Source of the DNA: Diphasiastrum complanatum
Taxonomy: Eukaryota > Streptophyta > Lycopodiopsida > Lycopodiales > Lycopodiaceae
Assembly (NCBI GenBank): GCA_029204225.1
Contig: CM055093.1
Location: forward strand, 28,841,777 to 28,905,776
DNA length: 64,000 bases
Reading direction: 5' to 3'
Shown: one piece after another, positions 30,240 to 41,871 of the stretch
How the letters are laid out: the number at the start of each line of letters is the position of its first letter
Position numbering within the stretch: the stretch's first letter is position 1
Program-made: the position numbers and the translations under genes
The notes under the pieces: generated by a model
Told to the model about the DNA's origin: nothing
Databases searched by the model: none
Seen by the model: only the letters and a program-made list of their open reading frames with translations

Positions 30240-31343
30240 CTGAGTTGTAGACATCCGTGTTTTGATCAGAGTGAGTAAACAAGTGCGATCAAACAGCGAT
30301 AGAGTGCATTCAAATCACAATAAGCATTCATTTACGTTATATATAGATAAAAAATGTATTGCTGCTATATTACACTGAAGCACAACAATGGCGATTACAA
30401 AACAAAATGATGACATAACTGGGAGGCTCAAATAATACGTCTTATGGACGGAGCGTTTCAGGTAATCTGTGCTGGGATGATCTATTTATAGATTGCATCC
30501 ATGTATTAACTACAATAAATGATTGTCACCTAATTAGGTAAGCCGTTGTACTTGGAAGTATATGGCTTTGTGACAACTGTACATTGTGTATACTGTCAAC
30601 GATTTGGGAATGTTGACGTGGACGAGGATGTCGCAAATTCTCTCACTTCACATTTTACGTGAAGTGGTTTTCTCTCACTTTGCAAATTTTGAGAAGTGGA
30701 TGGGAACGTTCCTCATTGAAAAAATAGATGACCTTCGCTTTTTCTCTATCTTCGCATTTTTTGGGAAAATGCAAAAAAGGCGAAGGTGCCCTTAAAGGGA
30801 AGAAGGTACCCTTAAAAAAGACGAAGGTGTCCTTTAAAAAGCAAAGGTGTCTTAAAAATAGTTTAACTCATGAAAATAGACGACCTTCGGGAATTTTCTC
30901 TCTCTTCGCATTTTTCGAAAAAATGCGAAAAAGACGAAGGTGTTAAAAACAGTTGAACTGCACAAGTTAAACTCTTTCAACTATTGCAAAATTGTTGAAC
31001 TATGCATTTTTTGCATTTCGAAAAATGCGAAAAAGACGACACTGTGGTGAACATAGTTCATTTCTGCAGACTATCGCGACACTTATGATATTTTTGCAGA
31101 CTGTCGCAAAAGCAGTGTAAATCTGCAGACTTGTTGCAAATGCAAGTTTGTGGAAGTCTTTAAAGATGGCCAAGTCTTCAATGGCTTCAAGTTATTAAAA
31201 TTAACATATGAACTTGAAATTATGACAGGATTGGTTACCCTTTGCTAGAGATCAGCCGGAAGCCCGTTTGTAGACGTTCTTCAAATAAATTGGCTGTCTA
31301 AGTCATGATTCCAAGGAGACAACTATGGGCTTAATTTCCAACA
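30240..31343 (-). mobile_element. Copia LTR, minus strand (lower edge uncertain)
   Basis: The minus strand starts TGTTGGAAATTAAGCCC at 31343 just after polypurine TTAAGGGGGAC and after RNase H coding (31357-31718). It contains repeated TTCGCATTTTT / AAAAATGCGAA inverted motifs and CACCTTCG words, and CTATAAATAG near 30490 (minus) as a TATA box. The far edge is only estimated. Confidence 0.5.
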
Positions 31344-31356
31344 GTCCCCCTTAAGG

Positions 31357-31718
31357 TCACGGTTGGTGTTTTGGTATCTTCGTCAGTTTTAGCATGTTGA
31401 AGAATTTCTGATGCTTGATCCTGGGAAGTGCTTTGGTGAAGATATCTGTGGCCATTTCTGTTGTGGAGCAGTAATGAAAGATCGATTGCCCTAAGAAAGC
31501 TTTCTCCCAAATGAAGTGATACTGGATTTCTATGTGCTTGGATTTGTCATGAAATTTGGGATTCAGTGATAGTGAAATACAGCTCAAGTTGTCACATAGA
31601 ATGGTGGTAGCATTGAATTGAGTGTAATGTCAGTGGTAAAGTAATAACTTGATCCATACAGCTTCTTTTGAAGCTTGGCAAGCTGCGATGTACTCTGTCT
31701 CTATCGAAGAGAGCGCAA
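31357..31718 (-). pseudogene. Copia RNase H C-terminal fragment
   Basis: Minus-strand ALSSIETEYIAACQASKEAV, then CDNLSC, KSKHIEIQYHF and ATDIFTKALPR: the E, D and H blocks of copia RNase H. One stop lies in between. It belongs to the minus-strand element whose LTR begins at 31343. It ends where plus-strand integrase begins. Confidence 0.85.
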
Positions 31719-33980
31719 CTGATTTCCACAGAATTCAAGGAGTTCTGCAAGGCCAGTGAAAAATATCAACAATTTACAACCAGTTATGTATCTCAGTCCA
31801 ATGGTATAGATGAACGGAAGAATCGGACACTCACCGAAAGTGCCAAGAGCATGCTAGCCCAAGTCTCTCTTCCAAAGAAATTCTGGACAGAAGCTGCTAC
31901 TACAGCTGCCTATTTGCAAAATCGATCCATCAACAAAGCCCTAAATGGCAAGACACCTTATGAGGTGTGGACATGATCAAAACCATCACTCAAAAATATT
32001 TGAGTGTATGGATACATCGCTTTTGCTCAAATCCTTGAAGATCTAAGAAGAAAGCTGGATGATAAGAGCGAGAAAACAATTTTCATCGGCTATTCCCCAG
32101 ACCACAAGGCATACAAGCTCTACAATTTGGATACCGAGAAGGCATTCACCAATAGAGATGTCATTTTTGTGGAAGACCATTTCATCGACCATAAGGGAAA
32201 AGCTGCTGATAAATCCGACCCAAGGATCGAACAATCAAATTCTGATCTAGGGATTCAACTGCAGAATATTGACACGAACTTAGATGATGAGTCAGAACCT
32301 CAATGAGTCAACCCACATCAGAGGACCGAAGTTCAACCTAGAAGGTCGAACAAGTCCAGATAGCCTCCATCCAGATTTATGGGTGATACGGCCTGCTACT
32401 TTGTGTAGGAACCAACAACCGTTTCTGAGGCTATGTCTACTCCTGATGCTAACCAGTGGACAACAATGATGGACACCGAATTTGATTCTCTGATGGAGAA
32501 TCAAACATGGACAGTCACAGAGCTACCAAAGGACCAAAATCCAATTCCATGCAAATGGATATTCAAGGTGAAGTACGATGCTGGAGGAAGGCTAAATCTT
32601 TACAAGGCCAGGCTAGTCACCAAAGGCTTTTCCCATATACCAGATCTAGATTATTTAGAAACCTTCAACCCAGTTGTCAAACATGCTTCAATCCATCTAC
32701 TCCTCTCCTTTGCAGCCACAACAGATCTTGAAGTCCACCAGATAGATGTCCAGGCCGCTTTTCTCAATGGAATCATCGAAGAGAAAATATATATGATGCA
32801 GTCAGAGGGATACGAACTTAACGGCAAGCAACAACACCTTGTATGCAAAATCCACAAGGCGCTCTATGGGTTGAAACAATCACCCAGAGCTTGGTTTCAG
32901 AAGGTCAACACATTTCTGATAGAGAATGGTTTTATTTCAAACTCGGCAGACTCTTGTCTACTTCAAGTCTGTATCAGATTACTTCATCATCATCACTCTC
33001 TATGTAGATGATACACTCTTATTCATTAACAATCTGAATCTGATGAAGGATACAAAATAATGCAGGCTCAGGAATACAATGTGGCTGACAACCCACTGTT
33101 GTCTCAAAATCCAAATCCATTGAGATCGACTCAACATACTGATTTTTATCAGTCAGCAACGATATCTCAACAACGTGCTAAAAAAGTATGGTATGGCCAA
33201 CTACAAACCAAGTCGCATTCCACTCGACCTTGGACTAAAACTATCAAAGGAACAGTCTCCTCAAACTAAGATAGAAAAGGAGGAAATGAAATGCTACCCA
33301 TTTCAATCCATCATCGGCTCACTGATGTACGCAATGATCTGCACACGACCAGACCTTGCATATTTGATCAGTACACTTAGCTAATTCTTGTCAAATCCAG
33401 ACTTAACTCATTGAAAAGCATTAACAAAGGTCATGAAGTACATCCAAGCCACAAAAACTCTCAGCATCTGCTATAGAGGCAGCCAAACTACCAACATCCT
33501 TGAAGCCTACATAGATGTAGATAGGGCTGGAGATGTCGACACCAGAAAATCAACTTCTAGATTTCTATTTTTATACAACCAAGGTCCATTCTCATGGAAC
33601 AGCTGGAAGCAGACCTCGGTTGCATTATCATCAACAGAATCCGAATACTTAGCTGTCACAAATGCAACCAAAGAGGTGATCTGGCTAAGGAAACTGCTTG
33701 CAGACATCAACCTTGTACAACCACTTCCTAAAACAATCTATTGTGACAATCAAAGCACAATAGTGTTATCTCTCAATCTGAGATTTCACTATCAAAGCAA
33801 ACATATTGAAATCAGGTATCATTACCTTAGAGAGAAAGTTCATAGCAAGGAAGTAGCATTGGTTTTCTGTAGAACAAACTACATGGCAGCATATTACTTC
33901 ACAAAGGCTCTATCAAAGGAGCAACATCTCAGATTTAACGATATGTTAAATTTCAAGATCAAGATTTTTCAGGATCCACA
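31719..33980 (+). pseudogene. Copia pol (integrase to RNase H), family A, decayed
   Basis: Plus-strand: integrase end (FKEFCKASEKYQQF, SQSNGIDERKNRTL, FWTEAATTAAYLQNRS), RT (WTVTELPKDQNPIPCKWIFK, QIDVQAAFLNGIIEEKIYM, YVDDTLLF) and RNase H (VALSSTESEYLA, CDNQSTIVLS, SKHIEIRYHYLREKV). Stops near 31976, 32306 and 33010-33060, plus frameshifts, break it. The RT segment after YVDDTLLF is scrambled and resembles the copy at 48.9-49.1 kb. It is followed by polypurine TTAAGGGGGAG and an LTR. Confidence 0.88.
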
Positions 33981-33991
33981 TTAAGGGGGAG

Positions 33992-34744
33992 TTTTAGATT
34001 TCTTATGCTCAGCCTTAAACAAATTGTTCAAGTAATGAGCATCCTGAAAACCGAAGGCTCCCCGACTACGGGTTTCAGACCTTCGCATTTTAAACTTTGA
34101 GATTTTTGTGCCTTAATCATTTTTTTTAGGCACCTTTGCCTTTTTCGCACCTTTGCAAAAAATGCGACACAGTGGCCAGAATGCCTTGGAATCCATTTCA
34201 GGCCCACTATCACCTTTTTTGCATTTGTCATGCCTTTGCTCTAGAGGCACCTTTGGGATTTACATACCTTCAGTCTAAGGGCACCTTCGGGTTTTACGAG
34301 TTTCTTGCTACATTGGTAGACCGACGTCGCCAACTTATTATCAAACCTAACAACCAAATATCCCAAGGGCGGTTATCTACTTTTGTACATATACAAAGAT
34401 TGGAGTAAATGGCATTTAAGGCTTATAAGATATTTGTCTCTTGACACTTGTAAATATATACTACTAGCTGAATCAAGCTAAGTAAGGGTTTTTTCTATCA
34501 GAGTTATATGTAGCCAGCGTTATCACGCTCAGCAAGCTGAAGTTATTACTTCAAGCCATTGTACTCACTACTGATATTAATCAGAGTGCAATTCTCGTCT
34601 CACTATTGTATTGTTCATTTGTGCAATTCTGTATGAATCATTCTTCTTGAATATTTCTGTAGCTAATTGTTGTGTTTCCGTTCCTACACGCCTACGCTCA
34701 AAGCTTCGAGCTTCCACTGCCATTCATCCCCACGTTTTAATACA
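33992..34744 (+). mobile_element. Copia family A 3' LTR
   Basis: Starts TTTTAGATTTCTTATGCT (TG start mutated) after the polypurine tract, and ends near TTTTAATACA. It is homologous to 47118-48124 (minus) and 52481-53443. U3 has CACCTTTGCC / TTCGCACCTTTGC words and ATGCGACACAGTGGCC. R/U5 has CAGCGTTATCACGCTCAGCAA. Confidence 0.8.
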
Positions 34745-35520
34745 ACCCCTTAGAGTCTTATGGGACACACTAGGTGCACCCAAGTCAACTTTACAACATC
34801 CTCCTCTCGTTTGAGAAAGTATGCCCTTGTTAAGGCCAAACAAGAACCTAAGACTCATAGTGAATGCTTAATTCACCAGCCAGATTTTATTCATATGTAC
34901 AAGGGCATGGGCTTTATTCACCAGTTGAAAAATAACTTTACACTTTTACACTTAGCACAAGAAAAGTGTAGATCTAGTTCACTTATGTATAGCCTATGTA
35001 AAACTTCAATAGTAATCAACGTACTTAGGCCCCAAGAAACAGACGACCTATTTTATTAACATGGAAAGAAAAAGGTACTTGGGAACTCCTTTGATCCCAA
35101 GGTATGTCAATTTAAACACGCCAGAATGAGCTCCTGTGGACTCTAGATTCATTGTTGTAGTTAGCTCATCAAGCAGCTATTTGAAATCATTCGGATGATC
35201 GTTGACTAAAGTTCCTTCACTCATCTTAAGCGATAGAAATTTCTTTCTCAGAAAGAAACAATTCGAGACACATGTCGTTTCGTATAAACCAGTTAGTGGT
35301 TTGGCCAGTTTGGATATTGAACCGTTAATGTATCTCCATAATTTGTTTTCAATCATTATCATCATTAGTTTGAATTTTCACATGTGAAAATCATCTCCAT
35401 TGAACTTGTTGATCAATTGAATCTCAAAGGTTGAACCTTCTATGATTAAAGAATGATCTAAAACTATTAGCAATAATCATGAATCAGATTGATAATCCGA
35501 ACCTACTTTAATACCACCTT
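34745..35520 (-). pseudogene. Copia gag fragment and leader, minus strand
   Basis: Minus-strand stretch at 35365-35180 reads NKLWRYINGS and LRKKFLSLKMSEGTLVNDH, a copia gag block (K-x-W...L-x-L-KM-x-EG-x-x-V). A decayed primer site GGTGGTATTAAAGTAGGTT lies at about 35500-35520 (minus). The element is cut off at the end of the LTR at 34744. Confidence 0.6.
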
Positions 35521-36200
35521 GTGGGAGACAAATTTGATAGTGCAGCGGGGTCAGCCCGAACTTATCTCCCAAACAAAAGAAAACAATAAAAACTATAAGG
35601 ATCGAATCGAATTATTGGAATTCAAACAATTGCTTAGAACATTTGTTTAACTTAGTAGAATATTTGGTATGTGTTGTAGACAACCATGATGAGTGAAAAT
35701 AGTTAGGCGTCTATGACAACCATGCAAACTTCAATAGATATTCTATTTTAATTAATGGAACAATAGTATCATATGCAACGAGAGAAAAAGCCTTCAAAGA
35801 GCATTCGACAAACAACTAAGCATGTGAAAAAAATAATAATTTGTTAACATGATTTCCTATTGAATGGGTAATTTTTCCAACTAAGGGAAAACATTTGGAA
35901 TATTCCCTAAGATACTTTGGAAAATGATCTCTTTTTATGGGTGTCAACAAAAAAGCATTACTCATGCGTAAAGTTTTTTCCAAAATACAATAAAAAGAGA
36001 CTTGTTCGTGACAAGAATAACAATTATACCATTTTTGGGGGTTCTCAAGACCACTTGCAAAAACATTTCCATTCAGAGAATATCAAGTTTAAAAAAGAAG
36101 CACATTTTTTAAACGCTCATACTCTCATGATATGAAAGTGAAAAACAAAGAAAGTAATTACTTATATTTCATGAACACGCAATATTCAAAACTCTTTGGA
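35521..36200 (-). mobile_element. Copia 5' LTR, minus strand (upper edge uncertain)
   Basis: The minus strand ends ...AATTTGTCTCCCACA beside the primer site. Sequence at 35680-35780 (GTAGACAACCAT... GTTAGGCGTCTATGACA) is repeated at 45530-45640 in another LTR, so the two belong to related families. The upper edge is an estimate. Confidence 0.45.
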
Positions 36201-36221
36201 CTCATATAGTTCCAAATGCTA

Positions 36222-36656
36222 GTCACTATCAATTCCATCACTATCAGTAGTTATAGGTGTTGATGATCCTGAAGTGGTAGAAGAGGCATTCTCTTCCTCA
36301 CTATGTACTAAAACATTGCCTTCCTCACAATGCAAGCCGTAAATTTCATAGTTTCCCATACTTTCTCTGGTACGTGAGGATGGTCCCACATCGTTTGTCA
36401 CGAGAATTTTCTGCTTTAGGATTTCAATAGTGGACTTTCTCAAATTACCTGTTAAGGTGAGCATGAAGTTGTACACTAAAATATCCACCTCCTCTAAAGA
36501 CAATAAAGAAGATCTTGGAGTATTATTTTTTTTTCACTTCTTCCCTTTACCATGCACTGTACGGACCATCTCGAGGCTATACATCCCTTTGAATGGATCA
36601 ATGTGATCTATTTTAAACCAATGCACAGTTATGTCTTTAATCTTAGATGTGATGGT
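36222..36656 (-). pseudogene. C-terminal part of an interrupted ORF of unknown function
   Basis: The minus strand continues the protein begun at 42760-42520: HWFKIDHIDPFKGMYSLEMV then RTVHGKGKK, a TGA at about 36532, and in the same frame LEEVDILVYNFMLTLTGNLR, RKSTIEILKQK and a Ser/Thr/Glu/Asp-rich end (SSTTSGSSTPITTDSDGIDS). I do not recognise a named domain. The W-x-GKVL...VHW pattern looks like a small beta-barrel (Tudor/BAH-like), which is only an impression. The young copia element at 36657-42519 splits it. Confidence 0.6.
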
Positions 36657-37310
36657 TGTGAAAAATTGTCAACTAGTAGTATTTTCCTAACTTGAGATTT
36701 TGTAGGCCTATGGCCAAATAAAAGTTAGAGATAGGTTCATACATGTATGTAGAGGCCCAAAGTATGTGTACATTACTTTTGAGGTCACATTAATTAGAGG
36801 AGGTCGAGTGTGGAGCTCTTCTATTGGCTCATAATTTGGTGCATTCCTATTTGACCAAATTTCTAGGTAGATGGGTGAATCCTATTGGACCCCAATTTTA
36901 GCCTATCATAAGACAAGTGGCCAAGAGGCACTATGGCTGCTATAAATAGCCATCTCCACGAGTATGTACACATCTCATTTTCATTCTATTGAATGAATGT
37001 TATGCTCTTTGAAGATCCATCTTCTTCTCTCTCACTTTTTTGTTCATATCTTGCATTCTAGCCACTAGAATTGTGATTTCTTTGTTGCTATGGCTTCACA
37101 CGTGTGAAATGCAGGTTGTAGGCTCTGAAGTACGGACAGGGACAGCAAGTTTCTGTTTGTGGAAGCTTATGATCAGATCTTGATGTTTAGTTGATGTTTA
37201 GTATGCTTAACATCACAATTTCTATCATTTTTTCAATCTAGATGTGCATAACTTCCATGGCCAAGATCTTTATGAAACTTTAGCATCTTTTGGATCTGAG
37301 TTTTTTCACA
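36657..37310 (+). mobile_element. 5' LTR of young copia element
   Basis: 654 bp, TGTGAAAAATTG...TTTTTTCACA. It differs from the 3' LTR by one substitution (near 36772) and one T indel at the end, as read by eye. TATA box GCTATAAATAGC is near 36950. It is flanked by ATGGT on the left (36652-36656). Confidence 0.97.
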
Positions 37311-37322
37311 TGGTATCAGAGC
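37311..37322 (+). promoter_or_regulatory. Primer-binding site of young copia element
   Basis: TGGTATCAGAGC directly after the 5' LTR, a perfect match to the plant copia consensus complementary to initiator Met tRNA. Confidence 0.95.
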
Positions 37323-37919
37323 ATTAGGCGGCCAAATGTGCAGGTTTTGCCAGATTTAGAAGAGATTTGTGGGCGAGTTTGCTTTTGTAGCATTCCAATC
37401 AAGTTTCTAGCTAAAAATCTTGTTGATTTATGTGTAGAAATTGGATCTTTGTGATCAAAACATCATTTGTATGCATTTCAATTGAAGTAGGGCGAATTCC
37501 CTCTGTACTTATCAGAATAAGGAGACAAAATTTGTTTTGGAAAGAGGGAGATGCAAGATCCAACAAGATCCTATTAGTTTTCCATTCTAGCATATAGTTT
37601 TTTGATTCAATTTCTTGCTTCTTCATGTCAAAAACTTCAAAATTGATGTAACCCTCTGATTTTCAGTTTGCTGAATGATTCAAGAGTGTATTTCAATCTT
37701 AGGAGTGAGGGAAAAGCAAGTATATTGAGGTTTGGTCTTGGTTTGATCAAGAAATCATAAAACTAGTGGCTAAAATTGAGGAAAAAGTGAGGAAAAGAGA
37801 GAAAAAGTAAGGTTTTAGGTTCCAAATCTTTGTGATTTCTTCTTGTGTTTCATTTGTTGATTCAAGAGAGTGCTTAGTGCATTGGAACAGGTCAAAGATC
37901 AGAGATCAATCATTGCAAC
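37323..37919 (+). other. Untranslated leader of young copia element
   Basis: About 600 bp between primer site and gag start. No coding blocks seen. Confidence 0.8.
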
Positions 37920-40112
37920 ATGGCTACAAATGGAGGCTACATGTTGGAAAGCAATGATAGGCTTACCTCCCTCAACTATTCTACTTGGAAAGTAAGGATG
38001 GAGTCTTTGCTTGAGATGAATGAGTTGATGGATATTGTTGTAGGTGTGGAGGAGAGACCTTTGGCACCTCAAGAACAATTGAGGTATGACAAGAGGGCAA
38101 AGAAAGCCCTTCACATGATCAAGATGAATGTGACAAATGAGCTTATCAAAGAGGTTGGTAAGTGCACATCATCTAGTGAAGCTTGGGAAGCCTTGAAGAA
38201 GGTTTATGAATCCAAGTCTACTTCTAGAGTGTTGACTTTAAGAAGGCAAATCTTTTCTTGTATGCAAAAGAAGAGTGAGAGTGGACATGCTTTTGTTTTG
38301 AGAGTTAAAGCATTGAATGATGAGTTAGCATGCATTAATGATGGCATAAATAATGAGGAGCTTGTTCAAGTGATTCTCAATGGCTTGTTGGATGATCATG
38401 CTAATCTTGTTCAAAGTTATGCTATCCAAAAATGTTTACCAAGTGTTGGAGACTTGCAAGAGGTCTTGTTGGCTGAAGAATTCAGGTTGCAAGCAAGAGT
38501 GGGAGCATCTTCTACATCTCAAGGAGGAGAAGAGGAGGCAATGTTCTCTAAAGGCAAGTTCAAGGGCAAAGGTAAAAGCAATTGGTCTAAAGGGCAAGAC
38601 CAAGGTGAGCACTCTACTTTTGGCAAAAAGAAGGATAGATCTAAGCTAAAATGTTTCTATTGTGGAGTCAAAGGGCATTTTGCTAGTGATTGTTTCAAGA
38701 AAAAGAGGGATCAAGGGGAAAAGCAAACCAATCTAACTATTGATGAGGGTGGGGATGAGCTTCTTTCAAATGATGCTTTTGTTATGTCATCTTGCTTGTT
38801 GGCTAATCATGGAGACATTGATCCTTGGTGGATTGATAGTGGAGCCACTTCTCATATGACATATCATAAAGAGTATTTTTCATCTTTAATGGCATTTGAT
38901 GGTGATAGGAAGGTAATCTATACCGCAAATGATGGTGAGTGTACAATCAAGGGGATTGGCACAATTCCTATTTCACTTTCTACAAATAGGAATATAGAAT
39001 TGAAAGATGTTTTGCTCATTCCATCCATTACCAAGAACTTACTTAGTGTAAGCCAAATGCTTGACAAAGGATTCAAAGTTGAGTTTGATGGTGATGCTTG
39101 CTTGATCAAAAAGGGGTGTAGTATCATTGCAAAAGGGAAAAGGCAAGGGAAATTGTTCAAGCTTGATGCATGTGTTGTTGCTAACCAAGTTGGATGCATG
39201 GCAAATGAACAAATGTCAATTCAAGAGGTATGGCATAAAAGGATGGGACATCTCAACTACAAGGCCTTGGAGGTAATAGCCAAAAAGGAGGTAGTAAGGG
39301 GACTTCCCAAGTCTCTTACTTGCTTGAATCATGTTTGTGAAGAATGTGCTTTGTCTAAATCACATAGATTGCCATATACTAGATCTATATCTAGATCTAA
39401 GATGCCTTTTTCTCTCTTGCATTCGGATATTCATGGTGTTACTACAATTAGCAATGGAGGTGCTAAGATGTATGTAACTTTCATTGATGATTTTAGTAGA
39501 TTTTGTTGGGTTTATCTACTAAAGAGCAAGGATGAGGTGTTTGATGTGTTTGTCAAGTTCAAAGTTGCTATTGAGACTCAATTTACAACCAAAATCAAAT
39601 GCTTGAGGAGCGACAATGGTGGTGAATACATTTCTAACAAATTCAAAGCCTTTTGCGATGAGCATGGGATCAAGAGGGAGTACACATGTCCAAGAACACC
39701 ACAACAAAATGGAGTGGCCGAGAGGAAGAATAGAACCTTGTGTGAGAGTGCAAAGGCAATGAGATTGAATGCTAATCTTCCTAAACCTTTTTGGAGTGAT
39801 GCTTTGTTGTGTGCAAATTTCCTATGCAATAGATGGCCAAGTGTTGTATTGGAAGGAAAAACCCCTTTTGAAGCTTTGTTTGGTATGAAGCCTAATGTCA
39901 AGTTTCTAAGAACTTTTGGATGCATTTGCTACTTCAACATTACTCTTGATGATAGAACTAAGGAGGATCCATCTTCAAGAAAGGGCATTTTTGTTGGTTA
40001 TAGTGAAGTAAGCAAAGCATATAGGATTTATGTTCCTTCAATCAAGAAAGTGTTCACAAGTAGGGATGTCATTTTTGATGAAAATAACATTCCAAAAATT
40101 TGTTTCAAGTGA
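37920..40112 (+). CDS. Copia gag-protease-integrase, open for 730 codons
   Basis: Starts MATNGGYMLESNDRLTSLNY. Gag (UBN2-type, about residues 1-230), zinc knuckle CFYCGVKGHFASDC (about 240-255), aspartic protease DSGATSHMT (about 300), GAG-pre-integrase (VWHKRMGHLNYKALEVI with CEECALSKSHR), and integrase core with FIDDFSRF, RSDNGGEY and AERKNRTLCES (D-D-E). After the integrase C-terminal segment (GIFVGYSEVSKAYRIY, SRDVIFDEN) it stops at 40112. The downstream pol half is open in another frame, so a single-base frameshift near 40095-40103 splits an otherwise uninterrupted polyprotein. Confidence 0.95.
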   Translation: MATNGGYMLESNDRLTSLNYSTWKVRMESLLEMNELMDIVVGVEERPLAPQEQLRYDKRAKKALHMIKMNVTNELIKEVGKCTSSSEAWEALKKVYESKSTSRVLTLRRQIFSCMQKKSESGHAFVLRVKALNDELACINDGINNEELVQVILNGLLDDHANLVQSYAIQKCLPSVGDLQEVLLAEEFRLQARVGASSTSQGGEEEAMFSKGKFKGKGKSNWSKGQDQGEHSTFGKKKDRSKLKCFYCGVKGHFASDCFKKKRDQGEKQTNLTIDEGGDELLSNDAFVMSSCLLANHGDIDPWWIDSGATSHMTYHKEYFSSLMAFDGDRKVIYTANDGECTIKGIGTIPISLSTNRNIELKDVLLIPSITKNLLSVSQMLDKGFKVEFDGDACLIKKGCSIIAKGKRQGKLFKLDACVVANQVGCMANEQMSIQEVWHKRMGHLNYKALEVIAKKEVVRGLPKSLTCLNHVCEECALSKSHRLPYTRSISRSKMPFSLLHSDIHGVTTISNGGAKMYVTFIDDFSRFCWVYLLKSKDEVFDVFVKFKVAIETQFTTKIKCLRSDNGGEYISNKFKAFCDEHGIKREYTCPRTPQQNGVAERKNRTLCESAKAMRLNANLPKPFWSDALLCANFLCNRWPSVVLEGKTPFEALFGMKPNVKFLRTFGCICYFNITLDDRTKEDPSSRKGIFVGYSEVSKAYRIYVPSIKKVFTSRDVIFDENNIPKICFK

Positions 40113-41871
40113 TGATGGTGTTGTTGCAACTAATGTGCTTGATGACAATGGAGTTGATGACACATTGGATGTGGATGTTGAAGAAGCCTCTTCAAGTCAA
40201 ATTCCAAGGAGAACTCCAAGGCATAAAGTGAAACCCTCAAGGCTCACTTATGATGGCAAAGGTAAGCAAGTGGTGGATGGATCCAACTATGCTTTCCTAA
40301 CTTCTTTTGATGTACCTTCATGTGTAGATGAAGCAAGGCAAAAAGAGGAATGGATCCAAGCAATGGATCTTGAGTTTGAAGCACTTATGAAGAACAACAC
40401 ATGGAGATTGGTGGAGCTTCCAAAGGGCAAAAGTGCAATTGGATGCAAATGGATCTTCAAGGTAAAGACAAATCAAGATGGATCTATCAACAAGTTGAAG
40501 GCAAGGTTGGTGGCTAAAGGTTATGCTCAAGAGCATGGCATTGACTATGAGGAAACCTTTGCACCCGTGGCAAAGATGGTGAGCATAAGAGTAATCATTT
40601 CCCTTGCAACTCTTTATGGATGGGATCTTTGGCAATTAGACATTTCTAATGCTTTCTTGAATGGTGATCTTGAAGAGGAAGTCTACATGGAGCAACCCGA
40701 GAGCTATGTTTCTCATAGCAAGCCTAATCATGTGTGTTTTCTACAAAAAAGTTTGTATGGTCTTAAGCAAGCACCAAGGAGTTGGTATGCTAGGCTTAAC
40801 TCTTTTCTACTTTCTCAAAACTTCACTATGAGTGAGTATGATCATTCACTTTACTTTAGAATTAGTGCTAATGATGTTACAATCCTTCTAATTTATGTGG
40901 ATGACATTATTTTAAGTGGAGGGAACAAGGAAGATATAGAAGATATCAAGAAAGCACTAAAAAAAGAATTTGAAGTGCATGATCTTGGTCTTTTGAGCTA
41001 TATCTTAGGAATAGAAGTAATTAGAACTTCTCAAATCACTTTTATTTCACAAGAGAAGTATGCTATTTCTATTCTCAATAGATTTCATATGGTAGATGCA
41101 AATCCTATTGATACACCTATGGAATCACATGTAAAGCTAACTATAAGAGGTAATGAAAGATCCTTCGAGGACATTACTCTCTATAGGAAGCTAATAGGTT
41201 CTCTTATATATCTAACCATCACAAGACCTGATTTATCTTATTGTGTTGGTAGATTAAGCCAATTCATGCAAGATCCTAGCATAGAACATTGGAAACTAGG
41301 AAAGAGGATCTTGAGATACATCTCGGGAACAAAAGATTTTGGCATTGTTTATAGAGGCTCATCACCTAACTTATTTGGTTTTTCAGATTCAGATTTTGCA
41401 GGAGACCTTATGGATAGAAAATCCATAAATGCACATGCTATTTTCATAGGTGATGGAGCTATCTCATGGATGTCGAAGAAACAAGCAACTATATCACTTT
41501 CTTCTAGTGAGGCCGAGTACAAAGCTTTGACATCATGCACAAAGGAGATGGTGTGGATCAAGAGGATGATTATGGAGCTTCATTTGCTGGATTTTTCAGA
41601 GAGTCCAATCATCTTTTGTGACAACCTTTCAGCCCAAAGTCTAGCAAGCAATCCGGTTTTCCATGCAAGGAGCAAACATATCGAGGTGGCTTACCATTTT
41701 GTGAGAGAACAAGTGTTGGCAAAAGAGATCAAGCTTGAACATGTCCCATCAAAGGAATGTGTGGCTGATATCTTTACCAAAGCATTGGGAAAGGACTTAT
41801 TTTTCAAGCATAGAACAAGTCTTGGTGTACTTTCTAAATCTATGCTAAAACTAGTTGAAGAGGGAGTGTGA
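40104..41871 (+). CDS. Copia reverse transcriptase-RNase H half of pol
   Basis: Open frame in register with RT from about 40104 (upstream part 40030-40103 is shadow). RT: WRLVELPKGKSAIGCKWIFK, KARLVAKGYAQEHGIDYEET, QLDISNAFLNGDLEEEVYM, SLYGLKQAPRSWYARL and the catalytic LLIYVDDIILSG. RNase H: FSDSDFAGDLMDRKS, ISLSSSEAEYKAL, FCDNLSAQSL, SKHIEVAYHFVREQ and VADIFTKALG. All catalytic acids are present. The last codons run into the 3' LTR. It lacks its own start, so it depends on the frame of the upstream half and is probably not expressed from this copy. Confidence 0.93.
41854..41866 (+). promoter_or_regulatory. Polypurine tract of young copia element
   Basis: GTTGAAGAGGGAG immediately before the 3' LTR; plus-strand DNA primer in LTR retroelements. 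Confidence 0.85.

Noticed and set aside
36219-36503. Independent 94-residue gene
   Set aside because: The frame continues upstream past a TGA and across the copia insertion, so it is better read as the end of a broken longer ORF.
37920-41871. Integrated plant virus (caulimovirid)
   Set aside because: Domain order protease-integrase-RT-RNase H with LTRs and 5-bp target duplication is Ty1/copia; no movement or coat protein motif.
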